A stretch of DNA of 64,000 nt from Agapanthus africanus. Lineage: Eukaryota > Streptophyta > Magnoliopsida > Asparagales > Amaryllidaceae. This document shows positions 1 to 9,526 of the stretch, piece after piece. The notes beneath the pieces are model-generated. The model was not told where the DNA came from. It did not search any database and saw nothing but the letters and a program-made list of their open reading frames with translations. The translations under genes were made by a program, and so were the position numbers. The DNA lies in contig CM057347.1 of assembly GCA_030015575.1 (NCBI GenBank), forward strand, positions 408,426,248 through 408,490,247. The letters are read 5' to 3'. Every line of letters begins with the position of its first letter. Positions within the stretch are counted from its first letter, which is position 1.

Positions 1-344
1 GAGCTACAATGTTTAATGCTCAACCAAAGACAAAAATGTTATCAGAGCTCTCAAACTCTTGTTTAGCATTGCTAAATAATGAGGGGCTGAACCCAGACAA
101 ATGTTTAATAGTCCAACAAAAGGCCAACATTTCAAACTTAATTGGACTTAGCCCAAATTGGCCATAAGTCCTCAATTGAGATTTAACTGAGCCAATGTGC
201 TCACAATCTAATTAATTGATCTTAGTTCCAAATTGGATTATAAATCTCCCAATCAACTTTGGTTCAAGGGTACATCTCAGATATTTGTCGCTGTAATCCT
301 TCAACGTCTTCAGAGAGGTGAAGGGTCCCGACAACAACACATTT

Positions 345-540
345 CACAGACTATGACATCTTTAAACTGGACTGTGGGGTCCTTAAACTCATGGACTATG
401 ATGTCCTTAATCTCGGACTGTGGGGTCCCTTTAAACCCATGGACTATGTGTCCTTAACCTTGGACCGAGATGTCCTTAAACTAACATTGGACCACCATGT
501 CCTTAAACTGGCAATGGACCGCAACGTCCCTAAACTAAAA
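345..540. repeat. Short tandem repeats in LTR (about 32-37 bp, GGACYR...RTGTCCTTAAAC type)
   Basis: About six degenerate units alternate GGACTATGATGTCCTTAA-like and GGACCGCAACGTCCCTAAA-like cores. The copy in the T1 3' LTR is at about 25070-25290. The same unit in reverse complement forms the arrays at 1965-2240, 26690-27060 and 37280-37331. Each unit contains an imperfect GGAC...GTCC inverted repeat. Confidence 0.7.
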
Positions 541-589
541 TAATAGAGCCCAAATGCTCTTTTGTTGGATCTAAATGATCCTGTTAAGT

Positions 590-765
590 AGATCTTAGTC
601 TAAAATTAGACTAACGTATTCTTAACAAATGGTTAAGTTGACCTTAGTCTAAAATTAGACTAATGTGTCCTTAGCAAACTGTTAAGTAGATTTTAGTCTA
701 AAATTAGACTAACGTATCCTTAACAAATGTTTAAGTTGATCTTAGTCTCAAATGAGACTAACGTA
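590..765. repeat. 49-bp tandem repeat, 4 units, each with a perfect hairpin
   Basis: Inverted repeats start at 595, 644, 693 and 742, exactly 49 bp apart. The first three read TTAGTCTAAAATTAGACTAA (9-bp arms). The fourth reads TTAGTCTCAAATGAGACTAA, where both arms have changed together. A homologous block is at about 25320-25510. Confidence 0.85.
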
Positions 766-1194
766 TCCTTAAACCCAACCCCCAAACCTAAATCTAAGAA
801 AATACGGATTTAGACTAATCCACGCCCTACGGGCGACAACATAAATTAGTCTCCGTATACAATCCATGGGCAACCAAAAACAAAACAAACACACACGACA
901 CGAAGTGACCATCTGGAGAAGGAGAAAGTTGTTACCGTGATGCGGTAGCGTAATTAACTGCAGGGGCTTGCGCCTGCAGGGAAGAGCGTCCCCACAATCA
1001 AAAACCCCTCAAATGAGGGGGAATCTGACGAAGTCTGCTATATCGGCCGCATCCGTTTAAACCTTCGATACGTGGTGTCATAAATCAACTTGGCATTTTC
1101 AGAGAGGTGGACGGATATCACCAATTAGCATCTGCCCCGAAATTCAGGCAAGAAGGACTTGCGCGGTCGCGTCTCCGCGTTTCGGAGGGGAACA

Positions 1195-1690
1195 CCTACG
1201 AGTCGTGAGAATCTCGTAGGTGCGTTTTCTCCTTAAGAATCGTGGGGATTCCTAAGTGTGTGTTTTCTTATAAGTCGTAAGGATCTTACAAGAGTGTTTT
1301 CTCCTTATAAGTCGAGAGGACTTACAGGTGTCATTCACCACATGAGGAAATTTCGCGCCATTGGTGGAACTGGGTGGGGGAAACGTTTATTTGTGCCCGT
1401 GGATTGTATACAAGGGTCAAAATTGAACCGTTTGTAGGGCAGTCTGGGAAATGTGATGGTTTAAGAACAGGTTCAGATCTCTGTAGCTTAAGGTTTTTGA
1501 ATCTTATGAGCCGTGAGGGTTTAATAAGAGGTTTCTCTTTACGAGTCGTGAAGATATCGTAAGTGTAATTTCTCCTTAGGAATCGTGGGGATCCCTAAGT
1601 GTGTTGCTCTTTTGTGAGTCGTAAGGATCTCACGCAGGTGTTTTCTCCTTACAAGGTCGAGAGGACCTCGCAAGTGTGCACGAATTTTTT
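1195..1690 (-). repeat. Tat 3'-UTR hairpin array (inverted copy, T1 left side)
   Basis: Tandem units of about 35 bp, each an 8-10-bp inverted repeat around a CTCAC/CTTAC-type loop, are read here in antisense. Examples are the hairpins beginning CCTACGAG near 1195 and CTTAGGAATC near 1580. Related arrays lie at 17356-17900, 21425-21930 and 25936-26430. The array follows directly on the LTR end at 1194 in the orientation opposite to that expected for a normal element. Confidence 0.75.
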
Positions 1691-1950
1691 ACGAGCCTAC
1701 GCCCTCTCGGGTTTTCACAAACTTGCCGGTAGCCCTGCTGTTTTTACTCACGGAGCCCTTTCGTGTTTTTATCCGTGCCCATTTTGCTTGTGGACGTACC
1801 GCCTTCTTTTTTTTTTACGAGTTTGCGCCCATTCGAGGTTTCACAAATATCGCCGGTAGCCTTACCGTTTTTACTCACGGAGCCCTTTCGGGTTTTCATC
1901 CGTACCCATTTTGCTTGTAGACGTACCTTTTTTTTGGGTCAGCCCTAGGA
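1690..1950 (-). repeat. Two tandem units of about 127 bp from the Tat 3' UTR
   Basis: Two copies of a segment containing CCCATTTTGCTTGTGGACGT and a TACGAG...GGTTTTCACAAA block repeat about 127 bp apart. The same pair occurs at 17101-17355 (opposite orientation) and 26440-26690. Open frames here are a by-product and differ between copies. Confidence 0.7.
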
Positions 1951-1964
1951 TGTTGCGGTTTGTA

Positions 1965-2240
1965 GTAGTTTAAGAACGTTTTGGTCCGTCGCTAGTTTTA
2001 GGAAATTGCGGTTCCCAGCTAGTTTTAGGATATTACGGTCCATTGTTAGTTTTAGGGACATTTCGGTCCATTGTTAGTTTAGGGGCGTTTAGGTCCGTCA
2101 TTAGTTTAGGGACGTTTCGGTCCATAGCTAGTTTTAGGACATTGCGGTCCATTGGTAGTTTTAGGGATGTTTCGATCCATTATTAGTTTAGGGACGTTTC
2201 GGTCTGTAGCTAGTTTAAGGACGTTTCGGACCATAGCTAG
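1965..2240 (-). repeat. 35-50-bp tandem array (TTAGTTTAGGGACGTTTCGGTCC type)
   Basis: About seven degenerate units of GCTAGTTTTAGGACATTGCGG and GTTTAGGGACGTTTCGGTCC form an array between the 3'-UTR repeats and the antisense integrase end. The chromovirus N1 has split the array. Its continuation is at 12737-12835. Confidence 0.75.
2236..2240. other. Target-site duplication GCTAG, left copy (N1)
   Basis: GCTAG directly before the N1 LTR start is repeated directly after its end at 12737-12741. A 5-bp duplication is usual for Ty3/gypsy integrases. Confidence 0.9.
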
Positions 2241-5200
2241 TGTAACAACCGAGTCCTGTTATACCAATTTCAGTTACGTATGTGTTGTTGTGGTATTTAT
2301 TTCATTTATCATGTTTGGTTGCAAATGGTAATTTACTTTATATCCGACCCGTTTACTTGAGCTCGTTGTTTCATAGTTATAGATTACACGAACATTTCAT
2401 ATTTTGCTTATAACAATTTAAGTCCCTTAAAATAATTTAAAAATACATGACATGGCCTGCTTGTTACCCCTAACCCTGTGGTAGCGTCCTTGCATCGTGT
2501 TCTCGTCCCGTTCACTGAAACGGACGTGTTTGGACGGCTACGCGCACGTGCGTGCGTCCATTCTTGAGGGTATGCTTTTATGTTACAAAATCTATCATTT
2601 TAATTTTTGGAACTTGTTAATAATTTTCATATTTCAAATCCAAAATTTTGGACCCGACCCGGGCGCTTTTCTGAAATGTTTTATATTCCGCTAAAATTCA
2701 ATTATTTGAATTTTAAATCTAAATTCTAATTATTTTTAATCCATTTAAAGATTGTGCAGCCGGCACAATATTTTCTAAAGTTATTAAAAGTCTTTTAATA
2801 TTTTCCTAAGCTAATTTTCTTTTCCCCAGCTAATCAAAACCTCCCTCTGTTGCACTGGCCCCCCCACACGTTTCCTTTCCTCACTAAATCTTTTCTTTGT
2901 TTCCCTCATAAAATTTAAAACCCCGCGAGCCAATCACAGCCCTTCTTTCCCTCGTACCGGGCCCACTGACCCCCCCTCTCTCCTTTCCCTTTCTCTCTCT
3001 CTCTCTTCTTTCTCACTCCTATCGCGCTTTCTCTCTCCGCTGGCGAATACTGTGCGCTCCTCGATTCCCATCACCGCCTTCAAGTTCTGGTCACCTCCCT
3101 TCTTGCGCCCATATATTCTTCGTCTTCCTTTTTTCTGCAAACCCATCACGAGAACCCTAGCCGCTTCTCCTCCTCGTTGCACACAACCGACGACGAAGCT
3201 CCCGACCTCGCTTCTTATCCCTCACCACCATCTCCTCCCTCAACTCACCGCCGATCTCACCCACTCTCCTCTCCTCCTCATCCTCCTTCCCTTCTTCTCC
3301 TTCATCTTTTTCTTCTCTGCTTAACCCTGCACAACCACTGCAGCCAGGACCCTTTTCCCCGGGCACCCTGCACCCTCGCCGGAGCTTCGCCGACCATTCC
3401 CCATCGCCATCGCCATCGCCATCTCCCCCTCTCCTCTGCTCTCTACATAGCACCCAAAACCCTGCATCACAACCCCAGAAAACCAGACTTGAGCCCAAAC
3501 CCTAACCAAACCCTAGCTCTTCTAAAACCCTTCTCCGGCGCCCCTCACCGCCGTCGATCTCGCCGCCACTGCTAGCACACCCCTCTGCAACCTAGTAAGC
3601 CATCGTACACACCTTTCTCCTCTACTCTCTTTCTTCTTGCATTCTTTTTTTTTTCCCCTTAAGATCTTGTTTCTTGTATTCGCTGTTTTGCCAAGATCGC
3701 CGGAGTTGGCCACGACGTCGACGATCCCGACGACCCAGCGAGGATCTCTGACTCGTGTGTTTCCACTGTTCGTCGTTTGGATTCATTCCGTGTACCGTGC
3801 GTGCGTTGTGACTTTTCCCGCCGACGCGAGACGTTCCGTTTTCCGTATTGCGATCCGTCGAGGCAAGTGAAACTTGCTACATGCTATTCATACTATTCCT
3901 ATATTAATTTATCTATTTTCCTATTAAATCTATAGATAGAATCTAAAGTATTGAATTCCAAGTTAACAGCACAATGTTCCGTTTACATATTTCAGATCTA
4001 GAACTTGAAACCTAACTGTTGCATCTAGTTGACTATACCTAGTAATCACATTTATATGTTAGATCACATAATCACAATTGTTTTATAGCCATATTACCCT
4101 TTTGTAGTTTTTACCCTATCGGACGACCGGTTGCATACATTTAGCTTTATTCATATTCAATTGCATCTCTAGATTGTTTTAATACATATTAATATGATTT
4201 TATCATCCACATTTATTATACTGCATTCCTGAAATGTTAAAACTATTCCTTAAACCTAAACTGATAACCGTGCATCCAAGTAGTTTAATCCGTACCTATT
4301 TACATATCATATTACATGTGCCAGTTCTTGTTCTGATAATAACCATGCTTGTCTATTTGTAACTATGATTTTGCTAGTTGATTATGAGCACCCACATGAT
4401 ATCTTGTACACCCTGACGTGACTTGCTACACATATTACTTGACCCGACCTGGTACCGTACACTCTTGACATGACATAACACCTAAATACACTACTTGACC
4501 TGACCTGATGTACCATGGCTTTACCCGTTACCTGATCTTGTGTCTAATGCCAACAAACATAACTTGTAGTCCTTGCGGAGCATTCCTGTTGTCTATCCAG
4601 ACAAACCTGTACTTGCCTGATCCTGTGTTGGCATTAGCTCCAGATTACTTGAATACCTGACTTGAACACATATAACTTGGGGGTATGGGGAAATCAATGA
4701 TGAAACCTGACTTGTAACTCGACAGTTGCTTGCTTTTACTGATCAGTTTAGAGGCTAGGCCCGCCTCGGGATGATGCTGCTGACATCATTCGTCTTTACA
4801 TATTCCCTGTTTTAGTGCCTAGCGGCACGTCTCGGTTTCAGCCCGAGATTCTTAGACCGTGGTCCCGGGCATGCACGGGATACTATTGAGTAACATCGAT
4901 GATTCATCAAATTGATTTCAAAGACTTAAGAGTAGATAACCCAATAGACCAGTTTAGATTACTCACCGTACACTGCCTTTCACTGCCTTGATTTATATTG
5001 TTGTTACACCTGCTTTACAACTTATGATTATATTTGTATACCTTGCTATATTATTACTGCTTGATGTTACGACGCGCTGACGTCTGGGTTTTGCATGGCC
5101 CAGATCCCGTACCTTTGCTGCAGTCCGAGCAGTACTTCAGCCAGCAGGCTGCGCAGTGAGGATTCAGTAGTAGTTAGTTCTTTACTTTTCAGCATTTTAT

Positions 5201-5446
5201 TTCCTGATGTGAGCCCGCATTGTGGGACATACATTCCAGTTATATTTTGTATTAGATCTTTTGCTTCCGCATTATTATTCTTGACTCATTTTATTTTGGC
5301 TTATGAACATGTATTAGATAGTTTTATTTTGTTCTTGATATCTCTACAGCCGTAATGTGACTGTGGAAGGACAATTCCTATCCACAGGTAGCATGGTTGG
5401 CTATGTCACGTGCCTATTAGCGTACTCTGTGAAGCGGGGCGTGACA
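2241..5446 (+). repeat. N1 5' LTR (about 3.2 kb)
   Basis: It begins TGTAACAACCGAG and ends GGGGCGTGACA. It matches 9527-12736 over its whole length. A CCAAT box (GAGCCAATCACAG) near 2930 is followed by a pyrimidine-rich, GC-rich 600-bp stretch with a CATATATTC element near 3112 and a short (CCATCG)n run near 3400. I read this as promoter and transcribed leader. The 4380-4560 part has loose repeats of CTTGACCTGAC. No coding capacity is credible: the open frames are low-complexity and occur on both strands. Confidence 0.92.
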
Positions 5447-5476
5447 TGGTTCTTTTGTTATCAGAGACATAGGTTA
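5447..5476 (+). other. N1 primer-binding site, degenerate
   Basis: Directly after the LTR the sequence is TGGTT, eight extra bases, then ATCAGAGACATAGGTT. The usual plant initiator-tRNA-Met site is TGGTATCAGAGC, so the site seems interrupted by a small insertion and a C-to-AC change. Confidence 0.6.
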
Positions 5477-5877
5477 ATCGGGTTTGAATTTTTTGTAGTT
5501 GGGTATTGGACCCAATACAAGAATCAGAATACCCGTGATTAGGAAACATGTCCTGCCACCTTACCGCCTTACCATTCTTGAATCTTAACCTCCTCCTGAT
5601 TCTACTTTTGCGATGTGCAAACCTCCTTTGCATATCGACTCGAAAACCTGGTTTCCTTTGTTTATCTCTAGAGCTTAGGCGACTTGAGTGGAGTTATGTG
5701 ATTGTAACTATGATACCGCGGCATAGTTACAATACGGTACTCTATTTAAGTAACTTGGAGTTCTAGCCTTGACTCATATCCTTGATCTATATGTTGAATC
5801 TGTTATCGTACTAATACTCTTTGGTGTTTGGTTGCAGTATCATGGAAGCCAGGAATCTATAATCATACCAGAGGTGT

Positions 5878-6543
5878 ATGGATGACGCTACTTTTCTTGG
5901 AGTAATCCGTGACTTGCTTGAGGACCACAAGTAGCAGACCGAGCTGAAGCCGGCGCTTGCACTAAACCAAACATCCGTACGTAGAAGTGTTCCAGTGAAC
6001 AGACGCAACGTAGCACCAATGAAGAAAACAATTGTGGTTGATCGGAAGAGGAGCGTGATTTGTGACTACTGCCATGTACACGGACATGTGCAAAGAGATT
6101 GTCGAAGGAAACGGGGACTTTGTTTGGTTTGTGGATCGGCGGATCACACTATCTATGTTTTTCCGTCGAAACTTCATAAGGAAGAGAATGTTCGGAGGCC
6201 AGTGTTACCCAAGAAAAAGGGAAGGATGTTGTGTGACTTCTGCCAACGACCGGGTCATTATCGTAGAGATTGTCGTAAGAGGCTTGGACTTTGTTTGATT
6301 TGTGGATCAGTGGATCACATCATTGATAATTGTCCGTCAAGGCTAAGATTGAAGGAGGATACTCGGGAGCCACCGCAAGAGCAGCTTCCAGATCAGGAGC
6401 AGTTAATTCGGGGAGCTAATCAGGCTCAGGCTTTTCCCCTGATAGCTAAAGAGGCTAAAGCTTCAGAGGAAGTCATTTCAGGTACCCTATTTGTTCATGG
6501 TTTTCTCGCATTAGCGTTATTCAATTGTAGTGCATCCCCTTGA
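5878..6543 (+). pseudogene. N1 gag remnant with duplicated zinc-knuckle pair
   Basis: This is the nucleocapsid part of a chromovirus gag, the RNA-binding segment of the virus-like particle. Reading begins at ATG 5878 and meets an in-frame TAG at 5932-5934. The frame then continues through a basic linker. CCHC knuckles (C-X2-C-X4-H-X4-C) start at 6061 (CDYC) and 6232 (CDFC). Each is followed by a second knuckle of the CLVCGSADH / CLICGSVDH type. The first of these followers has lost its last Cys (Phe instead). The two pairs are 171 bp apart, so the pair seems to have been duplicated in frame. The capsid domain that should precede the knuckles is missing, so the protein could not assemble particles. 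Confidence 0.8.
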
Positions 6544-6960
6544 TTTATGTCGTCCAAGTTTATTGCTATACACTCGATGACTTTCACGACCCTGTTTAGT
6601 TTTGCGACATACACACTGGGAATGGGAAAATCATAACTAGTAGAGGGTGTAAGGATGGTTTCGTTGTTGTTTGCGGACGGGAGCTAATGCAGAGGTCTTA
6701 AAGGTTGTTACTGGCAGCTTTGATGTAGTCTTGGGAATGGAATTTCTTGGCACTTTCCACGCTCACATTGAGTGTAGAGTGAAGAAAGCGAATTTTCAGA
6801 TTCCTGGACACCCAGAGGTTGTATGAAGGAAGCAGTTCTGTCGGGCCAGTCGAGGTTAGGGCTAGGCCGACAATTAGTGATCTTTCGTCGATGAAGGTTG
6901 CTGAAGATGAAGCACCAGCTGTTGTTCGAGATTTCAAGGACGTGTTTGAAGACATATTAG
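6475..6960 (+). pseudogene. N1 aspartic protease remnant
   Basis: The segment after gag reads VISGTLFVHGF followed by LALFNCSASP and a stop at 6541. In chromoviruses this is the retropepsin active site (ALFDSGAS-like). Here the catalytic Asp has become Asn and the Gly has become Ser. Further pieces of the domain are recognisable in shifting frames up to about 6800, including CGREL and a VVLGMEFL block corresponding to the conserved ILG strand. The region has several stops and cannot give a working protease. It leads into the linker before RT without a clear boundary. Confidence 0.65.
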
Positions 6961-8372
6961 GTTACCGCCGAGGCGAGACGTGGAGTTCGCAATTGATCTT
7001 ATTCCTGGTGCAGCGCCAGTATCTAAAGCGTATTATCCAATGGCACCAGTGGAATTGGAAGAAGTTAAGAAGCAGGTTACTGAATTGCTTGAGAAGGGTT
7101 GGATTCGCAGCAGTAACTCGCCTTGGGGAGCTCTAGTTCTTCTAGTAAAGAAGAAAGATGGCACAAGGAGGATGTGCATCGACTATCGGGAATTAAACCG
7201 GGTGACTATTAAGAATAAGTACCCGATCCCTCGCATTGGCGAACTATTTGAGCAGCTTAGTGGCACGAGGGTATTCTCGAAGCTGGATTTGCGATCCGGA
7301 TATCATCAGGTCCGAGTGAAAGCAGAGGATATTTGCAAGATGACGTTCCGAACTCGGTATGGACATTACGAGTACTTGGTGATGTCCTTCGGAGTAACGA
7401 ATGCACCGGCGATATTCATGGACTTGATGAACCGAATCTTTTCACCATTCTTGGACCAGTTTATTGTGGTGTTCATTGACGATATTCTGGTCTACTCGAA
7501 GAGTGTTGAAGAGCATGCTGAACCTTTGAAGATCGCACTGCAGACGTTGAGACAAGAGAAATTATAAGCGAAGATGAGTGAGTGCGAGTTTTGGCTGGAA
7601 GAAATAAAGTTTTTGGGGCATGTTGTGTCTGGCGATGGAATCGCCGTTGATCCTGAAAGGATTGCAGCAGTTCGAGATTGGCCGATTCCGAGGAATATTG
7701 CGGAGATAAGAAGCTTTCTTGGACTAGCCGAGTATTACAGAAGATTTATGGAGAACTTTGCTCGTCTGGCGGAGCCGTTGACCAAGCTTACGCACAAGGA
7801 GGTACCATTTGTATGGACGGATAGGTGTGCGTCATCTTTTGAAGCAGAAGTTGATAACCGCTCCTATTCTGACCGTGCCAGACAGTTCCGGGGGATTAGT
7901 GATTCACAGCGACGCATCTAGGAAAGGATTGGGATGTGTATTAATGCAGCATGGGAAGGTTGTAGCGTACGCATCGAGACAGTTGAAGGCCCATGAGAAG
8001 AATTATCCAACTCATGACTTGGAGCTTGCGGCTGTGATCTTCGTTTTGAAGATTTGGAGACACTACCTTTTGGGCGAAAGGGTCGAGGTTTTCACGGATC
8101 ATAAAAGCTTGAAGTATGTGTTCACGCAGAAGGAACTCATTGAAGACTTTCGGAGGTTTGATTTGGAGGTTGTGCTACCGCATTCTTCGGGACAGTGGAT
8201 GCGGCTGCAGGTGCATTCGTCGTTAATCGAGAATATTAACGCAGCGCAATCGCAGAACCCTAGATTGCAAAAGTTTCAAGAACAGGTTGAAGCTGGATTT
8301 CGAACAGATTTATTGATCCATGAAGATGGTTCGTTGAGTTATGGTAGCCGTTTGTGTGCGATTCCCATCTAA
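6960..8372 (+). pseudogene. N1 reverse transcriptase and RNase H, interrupted
   Basis: This copied element RNA into DNA. The RT fingers and palm are well preserved from 6980: [32 protein letters not shown], and the catalytic FIDD at 7472-7483 (family form Y/FVDD). An in-frame TAA at 7565-7567 replaces what is normally a Tyr codon before AK-S-CEFW. Reading then continues in the same frame through [11 protein letters not shown] and the RT connection. A one-base shift near 7840 leads to RNase H in another frame, with its acidic residues in VIHSDAS, LELAAV and FTDHKSL. The RNase H C-terminus is shortened by an internal deletion around 8145. Confidence 0.88.
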
Positions 8373-9230
8373 CTTGGTCTACTATCGATGATTTTTTGAT
8401 CTGAACTGCGACAAGTTTGAAGATTTGTGAAGCTGCCAAAGGGAGATATTCGCGAAGAACTTATGAAGGAGGCATACAGTTCAGCATATTCCGTATATCC
8501 AGGAGGCATGAAGATGTACCGTGATTTACGACAGCAATTCTGGTGGGAAGGCATGAAACAGGAGATTGCCCGCTTTGTGGCAAAGTGCTTGGTGTGTCAG
8601 CAAGTTAAGGTTGAACATCAAAGGGTTGCTGGTTTATTACAACCACTTCCGATTCCTCAGTGGAAGTGGGAACATATAACCATGGATTTCGTAACAGCTC
8701 TACCGCGGAGTCCAAAAGGCAACAATGCAGTATGTGTGATTGTTGATCGTTTGACCAAGGCAGCTCATTTCATTCCTTTTCGGGTTGGTCAATCGACGGA
8801 AACTTTGGCAGAGCGGTACATGCAGGAGATTGTAAGATTGCATGGAGTACCGGTGAGTATCGTGTCCGACCGTAACACTCGGTTCTTATCACACTTCTGG
8901 AGAAGCTTACAGGAAAGTTTGGGGACTCGATTGAAGTTTAGCACAGCTTATCATCCTCAAACAGATGGCCAGTCGGAGAGAACGATCCAAACTCTTGAAG
9001 ATATGTTGAGAGCTTGCATGTTGGACTTCAAGGGTTCATGGGAGGATCATCTACATTTAGTGGAGTTTTCTTACAACAACAGTTTCCAGGCGATTATTCA
9101 GATGGCTTCATTCGAAGCTTTGTATGGTCGCAAGTGTCGTTCACCTGTTTGTTGGGACGATGACGGTGAACGAAGATTGTTAGGACCGGATTTGGTTGTA
9201 CCGACAGTTGAGAAAGTTAATGCTATCTGA
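8373..9230 (+). pseudogene. N1 integrase, zinc-binding histidines lost
   Basis: The integrase inserts the cDNA. A short linker in poor frame leads to the zinc-binding region and then the DDE core from 8427. Catalytic acids are seen in ITMDFVTALP, SIVSDRNTRF and DGQSERTIQTLED. The two Cys of the HHCC finger are present (KCLVCQQ), but both His codons have become Tyr (TAC at 8474-8476 and TAT at 8496-8498, within AYSSAYSVYP). Each is a single C-to-T change. The frame stops at 9228-9230 after RLLGPDLV, before the usual GPY/F region. Confidence 0.88.
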
Positions 9231-9470
9231 AATCATATGAAGACAGCACAAGACAGACAGAAGAGTTTGGAACTGACTGTACGAGAAGACCTAACTTTTG
9301 AGGAGCGACCGATTGCAATTGTGGATCGAAGGGAAAATGTTCTTAAGAACTAGGTTATCCCTCTTGTACTTGTTTCTTGGGGTAGTTGCTCACATGGTGA
9401 GTCAACTTGGGGACGAGAAGATGAAATCCGGCAGAAGTTTCCCCACCTTTTCTAGTAGTTGTTGGTTGTT
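9231..9470 (+). pseudogene. N1 chromodomain-like C-terminal tail
   Basis: After an internal deletion the sequence rejoins the family C-terminus: VREDLTFEERPIAIVDRRE, a TAG where Lys is usual (about 9349), then VIPLVLVSW and STWGREDEIRQKFPHLF. In Tekay-type chromoviruses this tail is the chromodomain that steers integration to heterochromatin. It is recognised by the W...STW.RED..R..FPHLF pattern. It is followed by a poor polypurine stretch before the 3' LTR at 9527. Confidence 0.7.
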
Positions 9471-9526
9471 TATCTTTTGTGTTCTTGGAATTTCGAGGAC
9501 GAAATTCTTTTTGTAGTTGGGTATAA

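Larger units (their letters stand above)
1..1194 (+). repeat. Tat-family 5' LTR of element T1, 3' portion only (window starts inside it)
   Basis: This stretch is repeated with about 97 percent identity by eye at 24733-25935, where it ends at the same GGGGAACA. It is also present in inverted, more diverged form at 36721-37331 and from 48641. On the minus strand the 36721 copy is followed by a primer-binding-like sequence, which identifies GAACA as the U5 end of an LTR. It holds a GTATACAATCC motif near 860 and two tandem-repeat blocks. The promoter half lies outside the window. Confidence 0.75.

Noticed and set aside
1374..1948. Peptides with FTHGALSGFHPCPFCLW found in several places on either strand
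   Set aside because: They come from the 127-bp 3'-UTR repeat in both orientations. Frame and stops differ between copies.
3052..3575. Overlapping open frames on both strands in the N1 LTRs (also 10342-10797)
   Set aside because: They are low-complexity Pro/Ser/Arg-rich products of a pyrimidine-rich LTR leader, duplicated in both LTRs and open on both strands. No domain is seen.
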